Assembly: GCA_032718475.1 (NCBI GenBank)
Contig: JAUCBJ010005083.1
Span: forward strand, 1 to 64,000
Reading direction: 5' to 3'
DNA from: Nemertoderma westbladi
Lineage: Eukaryota; Xenacoelomorpha; Nemertodermatida; Nemertodermatidae
DNA: 64,000 nucleotides
The notes beneath the pieces are model-generated. The model saw only the letters and a list, made by a program, of their open reading frames with translations. It did no database searches and had not been told where the DNA came from. Below are positions 11,232 through 22,563 of this stretch, one piece after another (positions within the stretch are counted from its first letter, which is position 1; each line of letters starts with the position of its first letter). Position numbers and translations under genes: made by a program.

Positions 11232-13424
11232 ATAACAGATATTGCTTCTGGATTGCGGTGTAAGCAATCTAGTCGAAAGTACCGGTCGACCGGTAACCAG
11301 TAGGCCTGACTGCCTGATCATCCGGACCGGTACCTACAGTAGTACAGGTACAGCAGTATTATTCGATTGTGGTATTGTATACCGGTAGGCTGTTTAAGAG
11401 ATTAGGGACTGTACACCCCTTGTTTCTTTTGGAGCTTACTTATTTCTGTCAGTTTTATTTATTTGTAGGCCAGTATTGAGCAGAAGGCATGTAAGCCTGC
11501 TCAGATTGTACAGATAATTTGTAGGCTTGACTGTTGTCTAACTGTTGTTAAGTCTGAACGGATTGCAGTGTGTGTAGAGCATCTGTCCGATGAAGTGCTA
11601 GTTAGGAAAGTAGGGGCTTCAAGTGCTGTGAGGTAAACCCCCTGTGAAAGAATAAGTCGTACTACTGGGTTAGAACGCATACTAACTAATCATTTCGGAG
11701 TCTGCATATACTGTAGTGTATTTGGGCTTGATAGTAGTCTGCCATCGTTTAGTCTGTACTTTGTTTGTGTAGTCTGTACGGGTAGCGTATAATTTTATTT
11801 AGATAATTTGTAGGCTGGATAGTTGTCTGGCTGTTGTTGGGTTTGAGGAAATTTCGGTGTGTGTAGAGCATCTGTCCGATAAAGTGCTAAGTTAGGAAAG
11901 TAGGGGCTTCAAGTGCTGTGAGGTAAACCCCCTGTGAAAGAATAAGTCGTACTACTGGGTTAGAACGCATACTAACTAATCATTTCGGAGTCTGCATATA
12001 CCGTAGTTTGTTTAGGCTTGATAGTAGTCTGTCAGTATTTGGTCTGCATTTTGTTTGAATAGTCTGTACGCGTAGCGTAATATTTATTATTCAGAGTTTA
12101 TGCGATTATTCGCAACATTCATATCCCCAAGTTTATTCCTACAGTAATTGTGTTTGTTATACATACCGTTATAGTTAAACTAACCCCGGTACTACATCAG
12201 GGCTGCTCGGCGTAGGTAAAGACTGGTGATTTTGTGCACTGGTCACTCCAGCAGATGCCGTGGTTCTTTTAGCTATTCAAGTATTTTTAACTACTAATTA
12301 TTTGTTGTACAAGTACTTGTACCTAATTTAGGGTTTAGTGTACAGTACTTTCCGAAGGTGATTAGTGTGTAGGCAGTATATTTGTGTTGTAAAGTGGTTA
12401 ATAGGCACGTTGGTTCTGGTAGACCGCGGTAATTAATCTCTAGGTAGGAACACTCCGTGATACATAACGTAGTACCTATAGCGATACGGTTATAGGTCGT
12501 CAGGCGGTGGTATTTTCCTATCTGGACAACGCAGTATATTTACTACTACTTATTATTTTCAAATACCGTAGTAACCTGTCCGTTGTAATAACCAGATATT
12601 CTAACCCTTTGTTAGGCTGGTTAGTAGACTTCTTGTAAAATTACCCTAAAAATTTGTATTTGTGTATTTGCAATTAAATTTTTGTGTTTATTTAGAGATT
12701 GTAATCTCAACCCGAATTGTACGTAATTTGTAGTATTAAGTAACTTAGGTAAATTAGAATTATTTGTTTTAGTGTCTAACAAGTAGCACTCCACTGAGAG
12801 CGCACAGCTTATGTGTAGTGACTCCCCCAGAAATAATAACATTTATTTCAAACATTGACAAAACCCATTAAACGGGTATATATATATTATAAATCAACTC
12901 AAACGATTTATAAATAGTAGGCCTGCCATATAACAATTAGGTCTCAATATCAGTTGGACTACTGCTTAAATAACGGCAATAAAGTAAGTTAAAGTAACCA
13001 AGTAACCCTTAAAATTCAGAAATTCAATTATTTAAAATAATTGATATACCGGTATTTACAATAGGCTTATTATCTTTATTTTCATAAACTTAGGCTGAAA
13101 TCATACCGGTGTTCTGTAATTAATTCTAGTTAATAATTATACTTATATATACTATAAGTGTAAACTGCATACCGGTATCCACGATAGGCCTATTATATAT
13201 TTATATATATTTGTGCTAAAATTATACCGGTATTTTGTGAAAAACCTAGTCTGTAATAATACTTATATATACCATAAGCATACCGGTATTCTAACATTAT
13301 ATATATATCACGCTACACTGAGTAGCAGTATCGGTAATTAATTACTAGGCTAGCAGTTAATGCTGAATTACTAGACTTGCTTGGACTGTAATATAGCAGT
13401 AGGCATTCAACTGTGCAAACAAAC
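11232..13424 (+). other. 5' leader of inner element
   Basis: About 2.2 kb without a long ORF, matching the outer leader throughout. It has the same two-copy repeat (11513 and 11801, period 288) and AT-rich ACCGGTAT repeats before gag. The leader starts ATAACAGATATTGC right after the LTR; no clear tRNA primer-binding site was found. Confidence 0.8.
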
Positions 13425-14408
13425 ATGTCTGATACTAAGCAGAACCTGTCAGACAGTTTATTAGATGTAACTATCTGCAACTCAGATAAGGGTGTAGAAC
13501 CGTCTACACCTAAGTTCAGTTCACCTCCCACTGTGAAGAAGGTCATCCCTCCAGTAGTAATAACAGAACCTAGGCTGGTCCAACATCGTAGGTCTATCAT
13601 AGGCACTCGAGCTCAGGTCAAGCGGGACCAAGAAGCAGCGGAACAGCAACAACCCGCGAGCCAAGAACTTATTTCTCAGCGGCCCGACAGCTCCAGTAGT
13701 GAAGATACTGTAGAGCTGACACCCGAGCGCGGAGCAAGGATGACGGATGCGGTTTATTCGGATCCCCTTCTCATCCTTCCTGCAGCCGTACTCACTAGGT
13801 TATTGATCGTGGTGGAAGAACACCAGATCGATTGGGCGAGAAGTAAGCGATCAACTAAAGATAGTTATGAGGGATACACAAGGGAAGAACTGAAGTCTAT
13901 GGTCGAGTCGCAATGGAACTTCCCCAGACCCGGACTCCCGTTTGATTTATCAGAAGCTGCCTGGGAAGACATACACCGGATGGGAGTAGCCAAGGAAACC
14001 ATCGATCCAGCTGTGTGGAAGAGGTCCGCAGCCGGATACGCACAGGGATTCTTCAGCTCTATGGAGCGAGTAAAAGAACAACTGTTTCAACAACCTCAAG
14101 GACCTCAAGAGCAGGGACAACTGCTTTATCAAGTTAGAGAAAGAATTCTGCGAATTAGGCTAATCTTATCGGCCTTTGAGGAGGCTTCTAAAAGAAGACA
14201 AGACACGTCGTTGCAAGTTGCCGTAAAGACTTGGTTTCAACGGGTGAGTCTCCAGGTTCAAGGAACAGCTCAGTGGAAAGCTCAGCTGGAGGAGCGCTCA
14301 ACCCATGGAGAATCAACAGACGCTACTTTTTCCCAAGTGGAAAGTGAAGCGACGGCAGAGAAACCGCATAAGAGGGATGCCATTGACATCTATCTGTCAG
14401 ACTATTAG
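13425..14408 (+). CDS. Gag N-terminal segment, inner BEL element
   Basis: Starts at the ATG of MSDTKQNLSD, which matches the outer copy's start; an in-frame GTG 12 bases upstream is not used in the outer copy and is not preferred. The 327 codons cover the conserved N-terminal Gag region, rich in charged helix and with a tryptophan-containing core (about residues 130-250). It ends at TAG 14406-14408, where the outer copy has CAA, so this is a premature stop in a longer Gag-Pol frame and not a natural C-terminus. Confidence 0.8.
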   Translation: MSDTKQNLSDSLLDVTICNSDKGVEPSTPKFSSPPTVKKVIPPVVITEPRLVQHRRSIIGTRAQVKRDQEAAEQQQPASQELISQRPDSSSSEDTVELTPERGARMTDAVYSDPLLILPAAVLTRLLIVVEEHQIDWARSKRSTKDSYEGYTREELKSMVESQWNFPRPGLPFDLSEAAWEDIHRMGVAKETIDPAVWKRSAAGYAQGFFSSMERVKEQLFQQPQGPQEQGQLLYQVRERILRIRLILSAFEEASKRRQDTSLQVAVKTWFQRVSLQVQGTAQWKAQLEERSTHGESTDATFSQVESEATAEKPHKRDAIDIYLSDY

Positions 14409-16106
14409 CGTTTTTTGGGAGATGAAGAGTTGAGGAGAAGGCTAGATGGACTTAGCCCTAATAGTGAAGGAGCCCAGCGTGTGTTGGACGCAATTGATGT
14501 GGATAGGTTAGCGGCGAACCAAGCTAAATTCGATGAACAACTCCGCATCGCTAGAGACCAAGAAGAAAGGGTGAAGAAAAAACGCATAGAAGACAGAAAG
14601 AAAGCAGCAGTAGCAGCTGCAGAAGCCGAAAGGAAAGCAGCCGAAGAGGAAAGTAAAGCAGCCGAAATGGAAAGAAAAGCGGCAGCTGCAGAGGCAGAAG
14701 CGGAAAGAAAAGCGGCAGCGGCAGAGGCAGAAGCGAAAAGAAAAGCGGCAGCGGCAGAGGCAGAAGCGAAAAGAAAAGCAGCCGAAATGGAAAGAAAAGC
14801 GGCAAGGGCAGCGGCAGAAGCGGAGCGGATAGCGGCTGAAGAGATTGCCCAATTAGAATTGGAAAATATTCAGGAGAATCAAGACTGCCTAAATAAACAG
14901 TTAACAGCTAGTAATATGCAGATGATGAATCGATCTACTCCCAAAAGACAGGGATATACATCATCTGAGGAAGGCGATACCACCGATACTGAAGGCAAAG
15001 GAAATAGATCTCACCTAAGCAGACGTAAAAGAACATCCCACCGTCAGAAATTGCCTGATTTGCCTCCAGCTGTTAGAAGGCAACTAAATAACACCAACTT
15101 AGGTAGTACAGAACCCACAGACCAAATAATTACAATAGAAAGACTCCCTACTATAGTAGATGAGCCTGAAATAATTAGGCCTGTTCCCGAAGCCACCCTT
15201 TCGGTGGTAGAGACACCTGTACTCCCTGAATCTACCTCTAAATTCCCTTTGCACAGTACCAAGCTACCTGTGCCCAGCAGAACAGCCCATGAGACAGTTC
15301 ATGCCCTGGACTCCGAGCGAAATATTCATGATTTGTCGCCCGTTGTCCCTCGTCCGCCCGCTACAACGTTGGCGAATCCCGCTTCGGCGGTCGAATGGGT
15401 GGATGAGAGACGACGGGGGATGGATCTCCTGCTCGGACAGATGCAGGAGACCGTTCAGCAATTCAAGGGCACAGTAAGGGAAAGTAGGCTAGAGTTGCAA
15501 GAAGTGCAGCAAAGTATCGCGCTAGAATGCGATAAATTAGTAAATACACAAAAGGGTATACCACCACCCCCTGTAACAATGTGTCAACCTGTTAGGTCTG
15601 AAGTATCTCATGCGCAAGGTGTGGAGCCTACACGCATCTATACTGCTAGCGAAGTAGAAACTCCTATAGTGAACCCTATTAAGGGTAATTATAGACCTGT
15701 TGATAATGATATTCCCTATAGACCGGATCATAATCCGAGAAATTTATATACCGATAACTCGATATTAAATAACACGATGGCCCAAGAAAGTTTTACGCGT
15801 CAAATGGCTAGAACCGAAGCCCGGCAAGCTGTAAAGGTGGGAGAGATCGTCAAGTTCAATGGAGATGAGATGAAATGGTTACCTTTTAATGAATATTACA
15901 AAGATAACATACAGAACTCTGTGCTATCTAATGGAGAGAAACTTAGATTCCTCATCGAGTGCTTGGAAGGATCTCCCAAGTTAATGGCGTTAAAGTTTAT
16001 TGGACATCCAGACGGATTAAGACAAGTTTGGGATACACTAAACATCAGGTATGGTAATAGGAATAACATAGCTGGGTATTTGTATGCAAAGTTGGTAGCG
16101 CCCTGA
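14409..16106 (+). CDS. Gag central and C-terminal segment, inner BEL element
   Basis: Open stretch between the two premature stops, in the same frame as the upstream Gag and downstream Pol. Residues about 60-150 of this piece are an Ala/Glu/Lys coiled coil built of short repeats (AEAERKAA type), longer than in the outer copy. The C-terminal 90 residues form the DUF1759-type domain. It ends at TGA 16104-16106 where the outer copy has CGA. Confidence 0.75.
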   Translation, partial: RFLGDEELRRRLDGLSPNSEGAQRVLDAIDVDRLAANQAKFDEQLRIARDQEERVKKKRIEDRKKAAVAAAEAERKAAEEESKAAEMERKAAAAEAEAERKAAAAEAEAKRKAAAAEAEAKRKAAEMERKAARAAAEAERIAAEEIAQLELENIQENQDCLNKQLTASNMQMMNRSTPKRQGYTSSEEGDTTDTEGKGNRSHLSRRKRTSHRQKLPDLPPAVRRQLNNTNLGSTEPTDQIITIERLPTIVDEPEIIRPVPEATLSVVETPVLPESTSKFPLHSTKLPVPSRTAHETVHALDSERNIHDLSPVVPRPPATTLANPASAVEWVDERRRGMDLLLGQMQETVQQFKGTVRESRLELQEVQQSIALECDKLVNTQKGIPPPPVTMCQPVRSEVSHAQGVEPTRIYTASEVETPIVNPIKGNYRPVDNDIPYRPDHNPRNLYTDNSILNNTMAQESFTRQMARTEARQAVKVGEIVKFNGDEMKWLPFNEYYKDNIQNSVLSNGEKLRFLIECLEGSPKLMALKFIGHPDGLRQVWDTLNIRYGNRNNIAGYLYAKLVAP

Positions 16107-19100
16107 AAGTTTATTAGCAGCGGAATTATAGAGTTTTCCGATGAAATTCAGGAGATCTGCAGACAATTAGATTGGCTAGGTAAGTCTCATGAGTATCAGA
16201 ATGCTATGGTTATTAGAGCAGTGGCTTCTACTTTACCGAAGGGCGGAGTAGGTACACGCTGGGATAAGAAAGTGTTATATATGATGGAACAACAACGACG
16301 AGACCCTACCATGGCTGATCTCATGTCATTCCTAGATGGAGAAGTGAAATTACAGCTCCTAAAACTGTCCAGAGAGAAGACACCGGAAAACAAGGTAAGT
16401 GAAAAACCCGTCTCTAGGAGAAAGGTAACACCAGAGTGTTATACAGATGACGGCGAAAGCCAGACTTCTCAAGGAGAAGATAGCGGGAAAGACACTGACA
16501 GATCTTATTACGTAAATAAAATGCCTAAAGATCAGGTAAGTAAATTCAAGTCTCGAACCAATGACAGGAGAGAACAGGTAAGAAAAACTCCTCCTACGTC
16601 TCCCAAGAGAATTCAGGTGAGAAAGCCCGAAGAAAAAACAAGTGTACACAATGTTACTCAGAGTAAGGTGAGTAACATCAAACCGAAATGTGCGCTATGT
16701 GATGGGACCCATCGCTTAAATATGTGTGATGAATTTCTAAAGAAATCATTAACTGAGAGACGTGAAGTCATGTGGGATAAGCGGTTGTGTTATAATTGCC
16801 TCAGACAAGGACACCAACGGCGAACCTGTTACTCTGACACAAGATGTGCCAAGTGCGGTGCGAAACATCATATCTTGTTGCACACTGAATTCGAGCGAAA
16901 TAGTCCGAGTCAGGTAAGTGATTCCGAACTACATGTCCAATTCAGTGATGTGAACGACACTGATCAATCTGAGATGGAAGGATTCTATACAGACGAGTTC
17001 TCCGACGAAAACGAATCCTGTTACATGATAAATACCACAGTGTATCGAGCACTTACTTATGAAAAGGATACGGACAGCGACCTTACCCTAACTACTTCTG
17101 GTCAACCACCATTTTGGAAAGCGCCAACTTCCAATGTAGGGATTAGAGAATTTCCTGTGGTACAGGTAAGGGTCCACGGACCAAAAAGGAGTTATGTAGT
17201 GAACGCCCTCCTTGACTCCGGTAGTACAGGAACATTCATCGACAAAGAGCTAGCCGAAGACATATTCGCTGGACAACCCAAGTTCCGAACTAAGCTAAAC
17301 ATGTCAGGAATTATGCAAGTTTGGAAATCCACAGTAACAGCGGATTATTATGTAGGTGCGTTGTCCACCCCCCAGGACGAACTAGGAGAACATAGCATAA
17401 GGTCAGTGAAAATGGTGGCTATAAAGAACTTCGCTACTACTCAAGCAGACCTTTATAATTGGGACGAGGATGAGAGCATCCAACATCTTAAGATACCTCG
17501 ATTCCAGACTAATTATCCTGGAGTGCAAATACTCATCGGCCAAAACGCGCATGAGGCGCTCGAGACATTGGAGAAACGGCCTGCTCAACCGCAGCCACTA
17601 CAAACCTATGCGGTAAGAACTAGAGTAGGTTGGTACTTTACTGGCCCTTCCCGTAGAACTCTCATGGAAAGATTACCGAAAGATCAGGTATATCAAGCGC
17701 GAGAATGGGAAGTTGAGAACAGTGAGTTCGACGATCCAACTGAGGGAACTCCATACTCCTCAGACAACGACGATATACATCAACTCTTCGATGAGGAGAA
17801 TGCCACCGATCTCCTTAAGGAAAGCGAGACTTGGCAAAATCAAGTGAACTTATGTCAACTCCTTCTCCCATCCGAGCGAGACGACTATAACGACGAGCTT
17901 AATGACGTCATTGAACGTTATAATGCCAAGACTCGGGATGAACACGCCGTGAGATTCTTTACTCAAGAGGTCGTAGAGCCCAACTCCTACGATAAGGCCC
18001 TATCGGTGGAGGAAGAAAGAGCCAAGCAGATCCAAGCGACAACTACTCGTTTTCTTAAAGATCAAGGTAGGTATGAGATCGGACTTCCTTTCCGAAAGCG
18101 AGAACCAAAGTTCATTAACAACAGACCTTTGGCGGAGAAAAGAATTGCTCAACTACATCGACGCCTTACGGCAAATTCTTCAGCTAAAGAAATGTATCAA
18201 ACGCAGTTGAAGAAGTTTATTAGCAAGGGATATGCGGAGCTAGTACCGGAAGAAACACCCATAACTGAGAGAACGTATTATTTAACTCACCATTACGTTC
18301 CCAAACCCGGTAAACCCCATGAAGTACGAGTGGTGTTTGACGGTTCCGCCCTTTATATGGGCCAATCTCTTAATTCTGAATTGTTACCCGGACCCAACTT
18401 ACTTCAATCCTTGTTGGGAATACTATTAAGATTAAGACAATACTCCATTGCTTTCGCCTCAGATATAGAAGGCATGTTCTTACAAGTCAAAGCGCTGGAT
18501 AGGGATCGGGATAGTCTACGATTTTTGTGGTGGCCTGAAGGAGACCTCAATAAGAAACCTGTGGAGTACTGGATGACCATCCAAGCCTTTGGGATAATCT
18601 CGAGTCCTTCAAACGCCTGTTCCGTGGTGCGCAACACTGCGGATGACAACCGAGACGCCTTCTCTAAAGAAGTGATCGACAATATCAAACGAGACATCTA
18701 CATGGACGATAATCTGAAGTCCCTTCTATCAGTAGAAGAAGCCATTGAGGTCGCTAAAGGAACGGTAGAATGCTTAAAGAAAGGAGGATTTCGATTAACT
18801 AAATTCACTAGCAACTCCCGTGAGTTTCTGGAGTCGATCCCGGTAGAAGATCGAGGAACAAAAGACCTAGATCTAATAAAGGATGATCTCCCAGAAACTA
18901 AGACCCTTGGTTTGAAATGGGACACAGAAAGAGATATCCTGTTTTTCCAATTAAAACAGCGAGATAATCCAGTTCGGACTAAACGGATTTGTTTAAGTAT
19001 CCTGAGCACTTATTTCGATCCATTGGGATTTATTAGCCCAGTTATATTGATTGCTCGGAGTTTAGTACAACAAATGTGGCTTGAAAACCACTCATGGGAC

Positions 19101-21611
19101 GATCCACTTAAGGGAGAATTATTAAAGAAGTGGATGAAATGGGAAGATTCTCTACCAGCCATCGAAAACTTTATAATTTTTTTCATTTATAATTTTTATC
19201 ATTTACAAAGTTCATATTTTGGTCATGTTCTCCCTACGTATTCATATCAACTCCATGTGTTTGGAGACGCCAGCGATATGGGAATCGGTATAGTAGCCTA
19301 CCTAAGGGTGGAAACTCCGGACGGAATTAAAGTCGCCTTGGTTACCTCTAAGGCATTAATAAACAACAAGTTGAAAGTTCCTCGAGCGGAGTTAAAAGCG
19401 GCTCTATACGCTACAGCCATCGGCCGGAATGTAACAGAACAGATCGACTATCCCCTGGAGAAAACTGTCTATTGGACCGACGCTTTACTCGTGTTGGAGT
19501 ATATAACCAATGAAGTCTGTCAGTTCAGCGTCTTCGTTACCAACAGAGTAGCTATTATACTCAGTCGCACGACGATGGATCAATGGAGACATTGCCCCGG
19601 AACGATTAATCCAGCGGACATCGCTTCCAGGGGAGCAACTCCACAAGAACTGGTAGATACTCCAGACTGGTTAGGTGGACCCGACTTCCTCTACAAAGAA
19701 GAAGAAGAATGGCCTCCTCATCTTACTACAGCAGAAATTAGACAGGCCAAGGGAGCGGAGAAAGTCAAGCCTAAAACTCAGGCGAGTAAATCGAAGTTAT
19801 TCAAACCCACAGTAGATCTGTCTGTACTACATACTTCCGGAGACGACGCTTTGGATCAGAAACCCACAGCCACAAATAAACCCATTGTGGAAATCCGTGA
19901 TAAGGATTGGAAATCTGGTATACCAGACGTCTCGCAAGGACTCTCACCTCTTCTGCAGAGAGCGATGCATCACTACAGTTCCTGGAATCGGCTTTGTAAG
20001 GCCGTTACATATTTAAAGAGATGTTTTCACCATCACTACTCTGGGATGAAAACAAAGGGTGATACCGCTCCAATCACATCAGTGCAGGTCCATGTTATTA
20101 AAGACCTTCCTAAATATAAGGTACCCGACAAGTTTCTGAAGGAGAAGATCAGTTATCAGGAGCATGAAGAAACCAACAAACAGATGCTGAGACTCTTACA
20201 ATGCTATGAAGATTCCGATAAGTATTTCCTGTTGTTGAGAAATCCACAGATGCGCTTAAGGGATCGTTTCTCTAGCACAATGATAGATGGGTTGATACGT
20301 GTTGGAGGAAGGTTAACGAATGCCCCATTATCCTTTGATACTAAGTTCCCCATACTCATTAGAAATCTTGAAATACAAGTCAAGATGATTGTAGATGTTC
20401 ACAGTAAGCTTTATCATGCTGGTAGAGAACGAGTTCTTAGCGAAATTCGAACTCGCTATTATTTTTATAAACCCCGTAGAGCTCTGAACCAAGTTCTTAG
20501 GAACTGTATACCCTGTAGGAAAGCATTCAGTAGGCCTTTAACACAGCGAGAGGCAGAATTACCTAGGGAACGACTAAGCTTTTATGAACCACCCTTTACT
20601 AATACCGGTGTGGATTTATTTGGCCCTATTGAAGTATATCGTGCTAGGACTATAGTCAAGAGATGGTGTGTAATCTTTGTTTGTATGACTTGTAGAGCCA
20701 TCCATCTCGATATGGTGAACGATTTATCTACCAACAGCTTTCTATTAAGCTTACGACGACAGATCGCTCGCTTTGGCACTAGTAACACGATGAGATCTGA
20801 TAAGGGAACAAACTTCATTGGTGCCAACAATGAAATTAAAGCTTACGTCAAAGATTGGAACCAAAGACAGGTGGATGACCAACTACGAGTAACAGCGTCT
20901 AGTTGGACCTTCAACGCCGCCGACGCCCCTTGGTGGGGAGGAAGTTGGGAGAGATTAATAAGAAGTGTGAAGACGGCATTTCATTTTATAGTGCCTTGCC
21001 GCGCTTATCTCACCGACGAACTTTTGCGGACGTTAATGGAAGAAATCGCCGCCTATCTCAACGAGAGACCGCTTATGCCAGTCTCATCGAGTCCCGATTC
21101 CCTGGAAGCGCTAACACCCGCGCACTTCCTACTGAAGAAACCTGTAGCCATGCTCTCACAATCGGAAATCACAGACGGAGACGAATACTGCCGACAAACT
21201 TGGCAACTCATGCAGTTGTTATCCCGTCGTTTCGCTGACCATTTCGAAAAACATTATCTGCCCACGCTACAACTTCGAACTAAGTGGTTTGCGCAGCAAG
21301 GAAACGTTAGCGCTGGAGACATGGTTCTTATTGTGGATGTAGATCTTCCACGTAAGAGGTGGCAGACAGGTCGTATCATCGAGACTCACATCTCGGATGA
21401 CGGTTTGGTGCGATCGGTAGAACTCGTCGTCATGCGACGTAACTTCAAGAAACCGGGAATTGTCTTCGAGACGCAGCAGCTCAATCGCCCAGTGGGACGT
21501 TTATGTTTACTGGAAAGAGACAGAGAACTCTCCGGAAACTATGGGAGACAAGATACTCTTCCCACGACCACCTCCCTAATCCAACAAACATCTAGGGACT
21601 CCCCAACTTAA
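16107..21611 (+). CDS. Pol: zinc knuckles, protease, RT, RNase H, integrase
   Basis: Open from the second stop to the natural end; the first ATG is at 16206. It has three Cys/His clusters (from 16689, 16788 and about 16840), the aspartic protease motif DSGST near 17214, and RT with VVFDGS near 18331 and YMDD at 18699-18710. RNase H has GDAS near 19266, RAEL and TDA. The integrase has an H-x4-H...C-x2-C zinc site (about 20400-20520) and a DDE triad in VDLFGP, SDKGTNF and GGSWERL. The C-terminus is DUF5641-like. An AT-rich insert-like stretch (19170-19230) lies between RT and RNase H and encodes many Phe/Tyr/Ile residues; this is unusual. All catalytic residues that can be recognised are intact. 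Confidence 0.92.
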   Translation, partial: KFISSGIIEFSDEIQEICRQLDWLGKSHEYQNAMVIRAVASTLPKGGVGTRWDKKVLYMMEQQRRDPTMADLMSFLDGEVKLQLLKLSREKTPENKVSEKPVSRRKVTPECYTDDGESQTSQGEDSGKDTDRSYYVNKMPKDQVSKFKSRTNDRREQVRKTPPTSPKRIQVRKPEEKTSVHNVTQSKVSNIKPKCALCDGTHRLNMCDEFLKKSLTERREVMWDKRLCYNCLRQGHQRRTCYSDTRCAKCGAKHHILLHTEFERNSPSQVSDSELHVQFSDVNDTDQSEMEGFYTDEFSDENESCYMINTTVYRALTYEKDTDSDLTLTTSGQPPFWKAPTSNVGIREFPVVQVRVHGPKRSYVVNALLDSGSTGTFIDKELAEDIFAGQPKFRTKLNMSGIMQVWKSTVTADYYVGALSTPQDELGEHSIRSVKMVAIKNFATTQADLYNWDEDESIQHLKIPRFQTNYPGVQILIGQNAHEALETLEKRPAQPQPLQTYAVRTRVGWYFTGPSRRTLMERLPKDQVYQAREWEVENSEFDDPTEGTPYSSDNDDIHQLFDEENATDLLKESETWQNQVNLCQLLLPSERDDYNDELNDVIERYNAKTRDEHAVRFFTQEVVEPNSYDKALSVEEERAKQIQATTTRFLKDQGRYEIGLPFRKREPKFINNRPLAEKRIAQLHRRLTANSSAKEMYQTQLKKFISKGYAELVPEETPITERTYYLTHHYVPKPGKPHEVRVVFDGSALYMGQSLNSELLPGPNLLQSLLGILLRLRQYSIAFASDIEGMFLQVKALDRDRDSLRFLWWPEGDLNKKPVEYWMTIQAFGIISSPSNACSVVRNTADDNRDAFSKEVIDNIKRDIYMDDNLKSLLSVEEAIEVAKGTVECLKKGGFRLTKFTSNSREFLESIPVEDRGTKDLDLIKDDLPETKTLGLKWDTERDILFFQLKQRDNPVRTKRICLSILSTYFDPLGFISPVILIARSLVQQMWLENHSWDDPLKGELLKKWMKWEDSLPAIENFIIFFIYNFYHLQSSYFGHVLPTYSYQLHVFGDASDMGIGIVAYLRVETPDGIKVALVTSKALINNKLKVPRAELKAALYATAIGRNVTEQIDYPLEKTVYWTDALLVLEYITNEVCQFSVFVTNRVAIILSRTTMDQWRHCPGTINPADIASRGATPQELVDTPDWLGGPDFLYKEEEEWPPHLTTAEIRQAKGAEKVKPKTQASKSKLFKPTVDLSVLHTSGDDALDQKPTATNKPIVEIRDKDWKSGIPDVSQGLSPLLQRAMHHYSSWNRLCKAVTYLKRCFHHHYSGMKTKGDTAPITSVQVHVIKDLPKYKVPDKFLKEKISYQEHEETNKQMLRLLQCYEDSDKYFLLLRNPQMRLRDRFSSTMIDGLIRVGGRLTNAPLSFDTKFPILIRNLEIQVKMIVDVHSKLYHAGRERVLSEIRTRYYFYKPRRALNQVLRNCIPCRKAFSRPLTQREAELPRERLSFYEPPFTNTGVDLFGPIEVYRARTIVKRWCVIFVCMTCRAIHLDMVNDLSTNSFLLSLRRQIARFGTSNTMRSDKGTNFIGANNEIKAYVKDWNQRQVDDQLRVTASSWTFNAADAPWWGGSWERLIRSVKTAFHFIVPCRAYLTDELLRTLMEEIAAYLNERPLMPVSSSPDSLEALTPAHFLLKKPVAMLSQSEITDGDEYCRQTWQLMQLLSRRFADHFEKHYLPTLQLRTKWFAQQGNVSAGDMVLIVDVDLPRKRWQTGRIIETHISDDGLVRSVELVVMRRNFKKPGIVFETQQLNRPVGRLCLLERDRELSGNYGRQDTLPTTTSLIQQTSRDSPT

Positions 21612-22458
21612 AAACGGCTGGAGTGGGTGTGTGACCATATTATTTTATATTTGTATTTGTTTTATTTTATATTTATGTATGTATTATTATGTAATTTTAT
21701 TATAATCGTTTTCTTTAATTTTATTTAGTAGAATGTTATTTTAGTGATTATTTAGTAGATTAGTGCAATATATTAGTGTTTATTACGTACGTAATTACTT
21801 ATAATATATATTTAGTGCGACGGCGAGAAATAATTATTTTTCTCTTTCCTTACTGTCCGTATCATATTATAAATACGTGACTACAGTAAAATGAAATATC
21901 CGTACTTATTAAAGTACAATAAAGCCACTACTATATTCAAGTATTATTGGTAGGCAGAGTATTAGGAATGCAAAGTTCAGATCCTCGTGTCTCGGCTAAA
22001 CCAAGCTCTGGGTAGACCTTGGAAACGACTTGCCTCTTCACACTGACATTGCTTCGTGCGATATTGCTCTCATACCGTATATTAAATAATACATATAGTA
22101 GCGTGATGTCCCTTTAACAGTAGCGTATAACGCAAAATAAATCTGTTAAACCCTTTGACCATCTGTAATTCTAGTCGATTAAGATATCGCGGCACCCACC
22201 GATATACTTGAAAGACAAATTTCTAGAATCAATGGTTAACGTCCCCAGACATGTTCTGGAATAAACTGGTGCCCATCCTAAATATTAAGTATTAATATTT
22301 ACAAAAATCTGTCAAATATCAGATCCTTTAAAATTCTAGTCGATTAAGATATCGTAGCACTTACCGATACTCTTAAAAGGACAAAATTCCTAGAATCAAG
22401 GATCCCAGTCCCCAGACACGTTCTGGAATAAAATTGTGTCTATTTAACATTAAATAAT
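21612..22458 (+). other. Non-coding segment after pol, inner element
   Basis: Matches 9226-10068 of the outer element, with two imperfect direct repeats (about 22165-22295 and 22330-22450). It ends at ATTAAATAATA, the site used by the inner insertion in the outer copy. No ORF. Confidence 0.75.
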
Positions 22459-22563
22459 AAAATTTACGGGAATAAATTTAAATTCAGATATTTCAATGAA
22501 TTTAATAATTGTCATTTTGTACAATTTATAACATTCCCAAAATTCCATTAATTAATAGATCAT

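Larger units (their letters stand above)
13425..21611 (+). pseudogene. Full-length gag-pol frame of inner BEL element with two stops
   Basis: A single frame of 2728 codons before the terminal stop, broken by TAG (14406, codon 328) and TGA (16104, codon 894). Order of parts by approximate residue: Gag N-terminus 1-330; Ala/Lys/Glu coiled coil 380-490; DUF1759-type domain from 805; zinc knuckles 1089-1150; protease LDSGST near 1264; RT with YMDD at 1759; RNase H with GDAS near 1948; zinc-binding HHCC near 2325; integrase D, D, E near 2397, 2458 and 2509; DUF5641-like C-terminus after 2570. Fusion of gag and pol in one frame is normal for BEL/Pao. Domain names come from motif recognition, not from a search. 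Confidence 0.9.

Noticed and set aside
13413-13424. Upstream in-frame GTG as gag start
   Set aside because: The ATG at 13425 matches the outer copy's start exactly; the GTG extension is not conserved as a start.
14508-14852. 114-codon Cys/Phe-rich - strand ORF
   Set aside because: Antisense shadow of the Gag Ala/Glu/Lys coiled coil.
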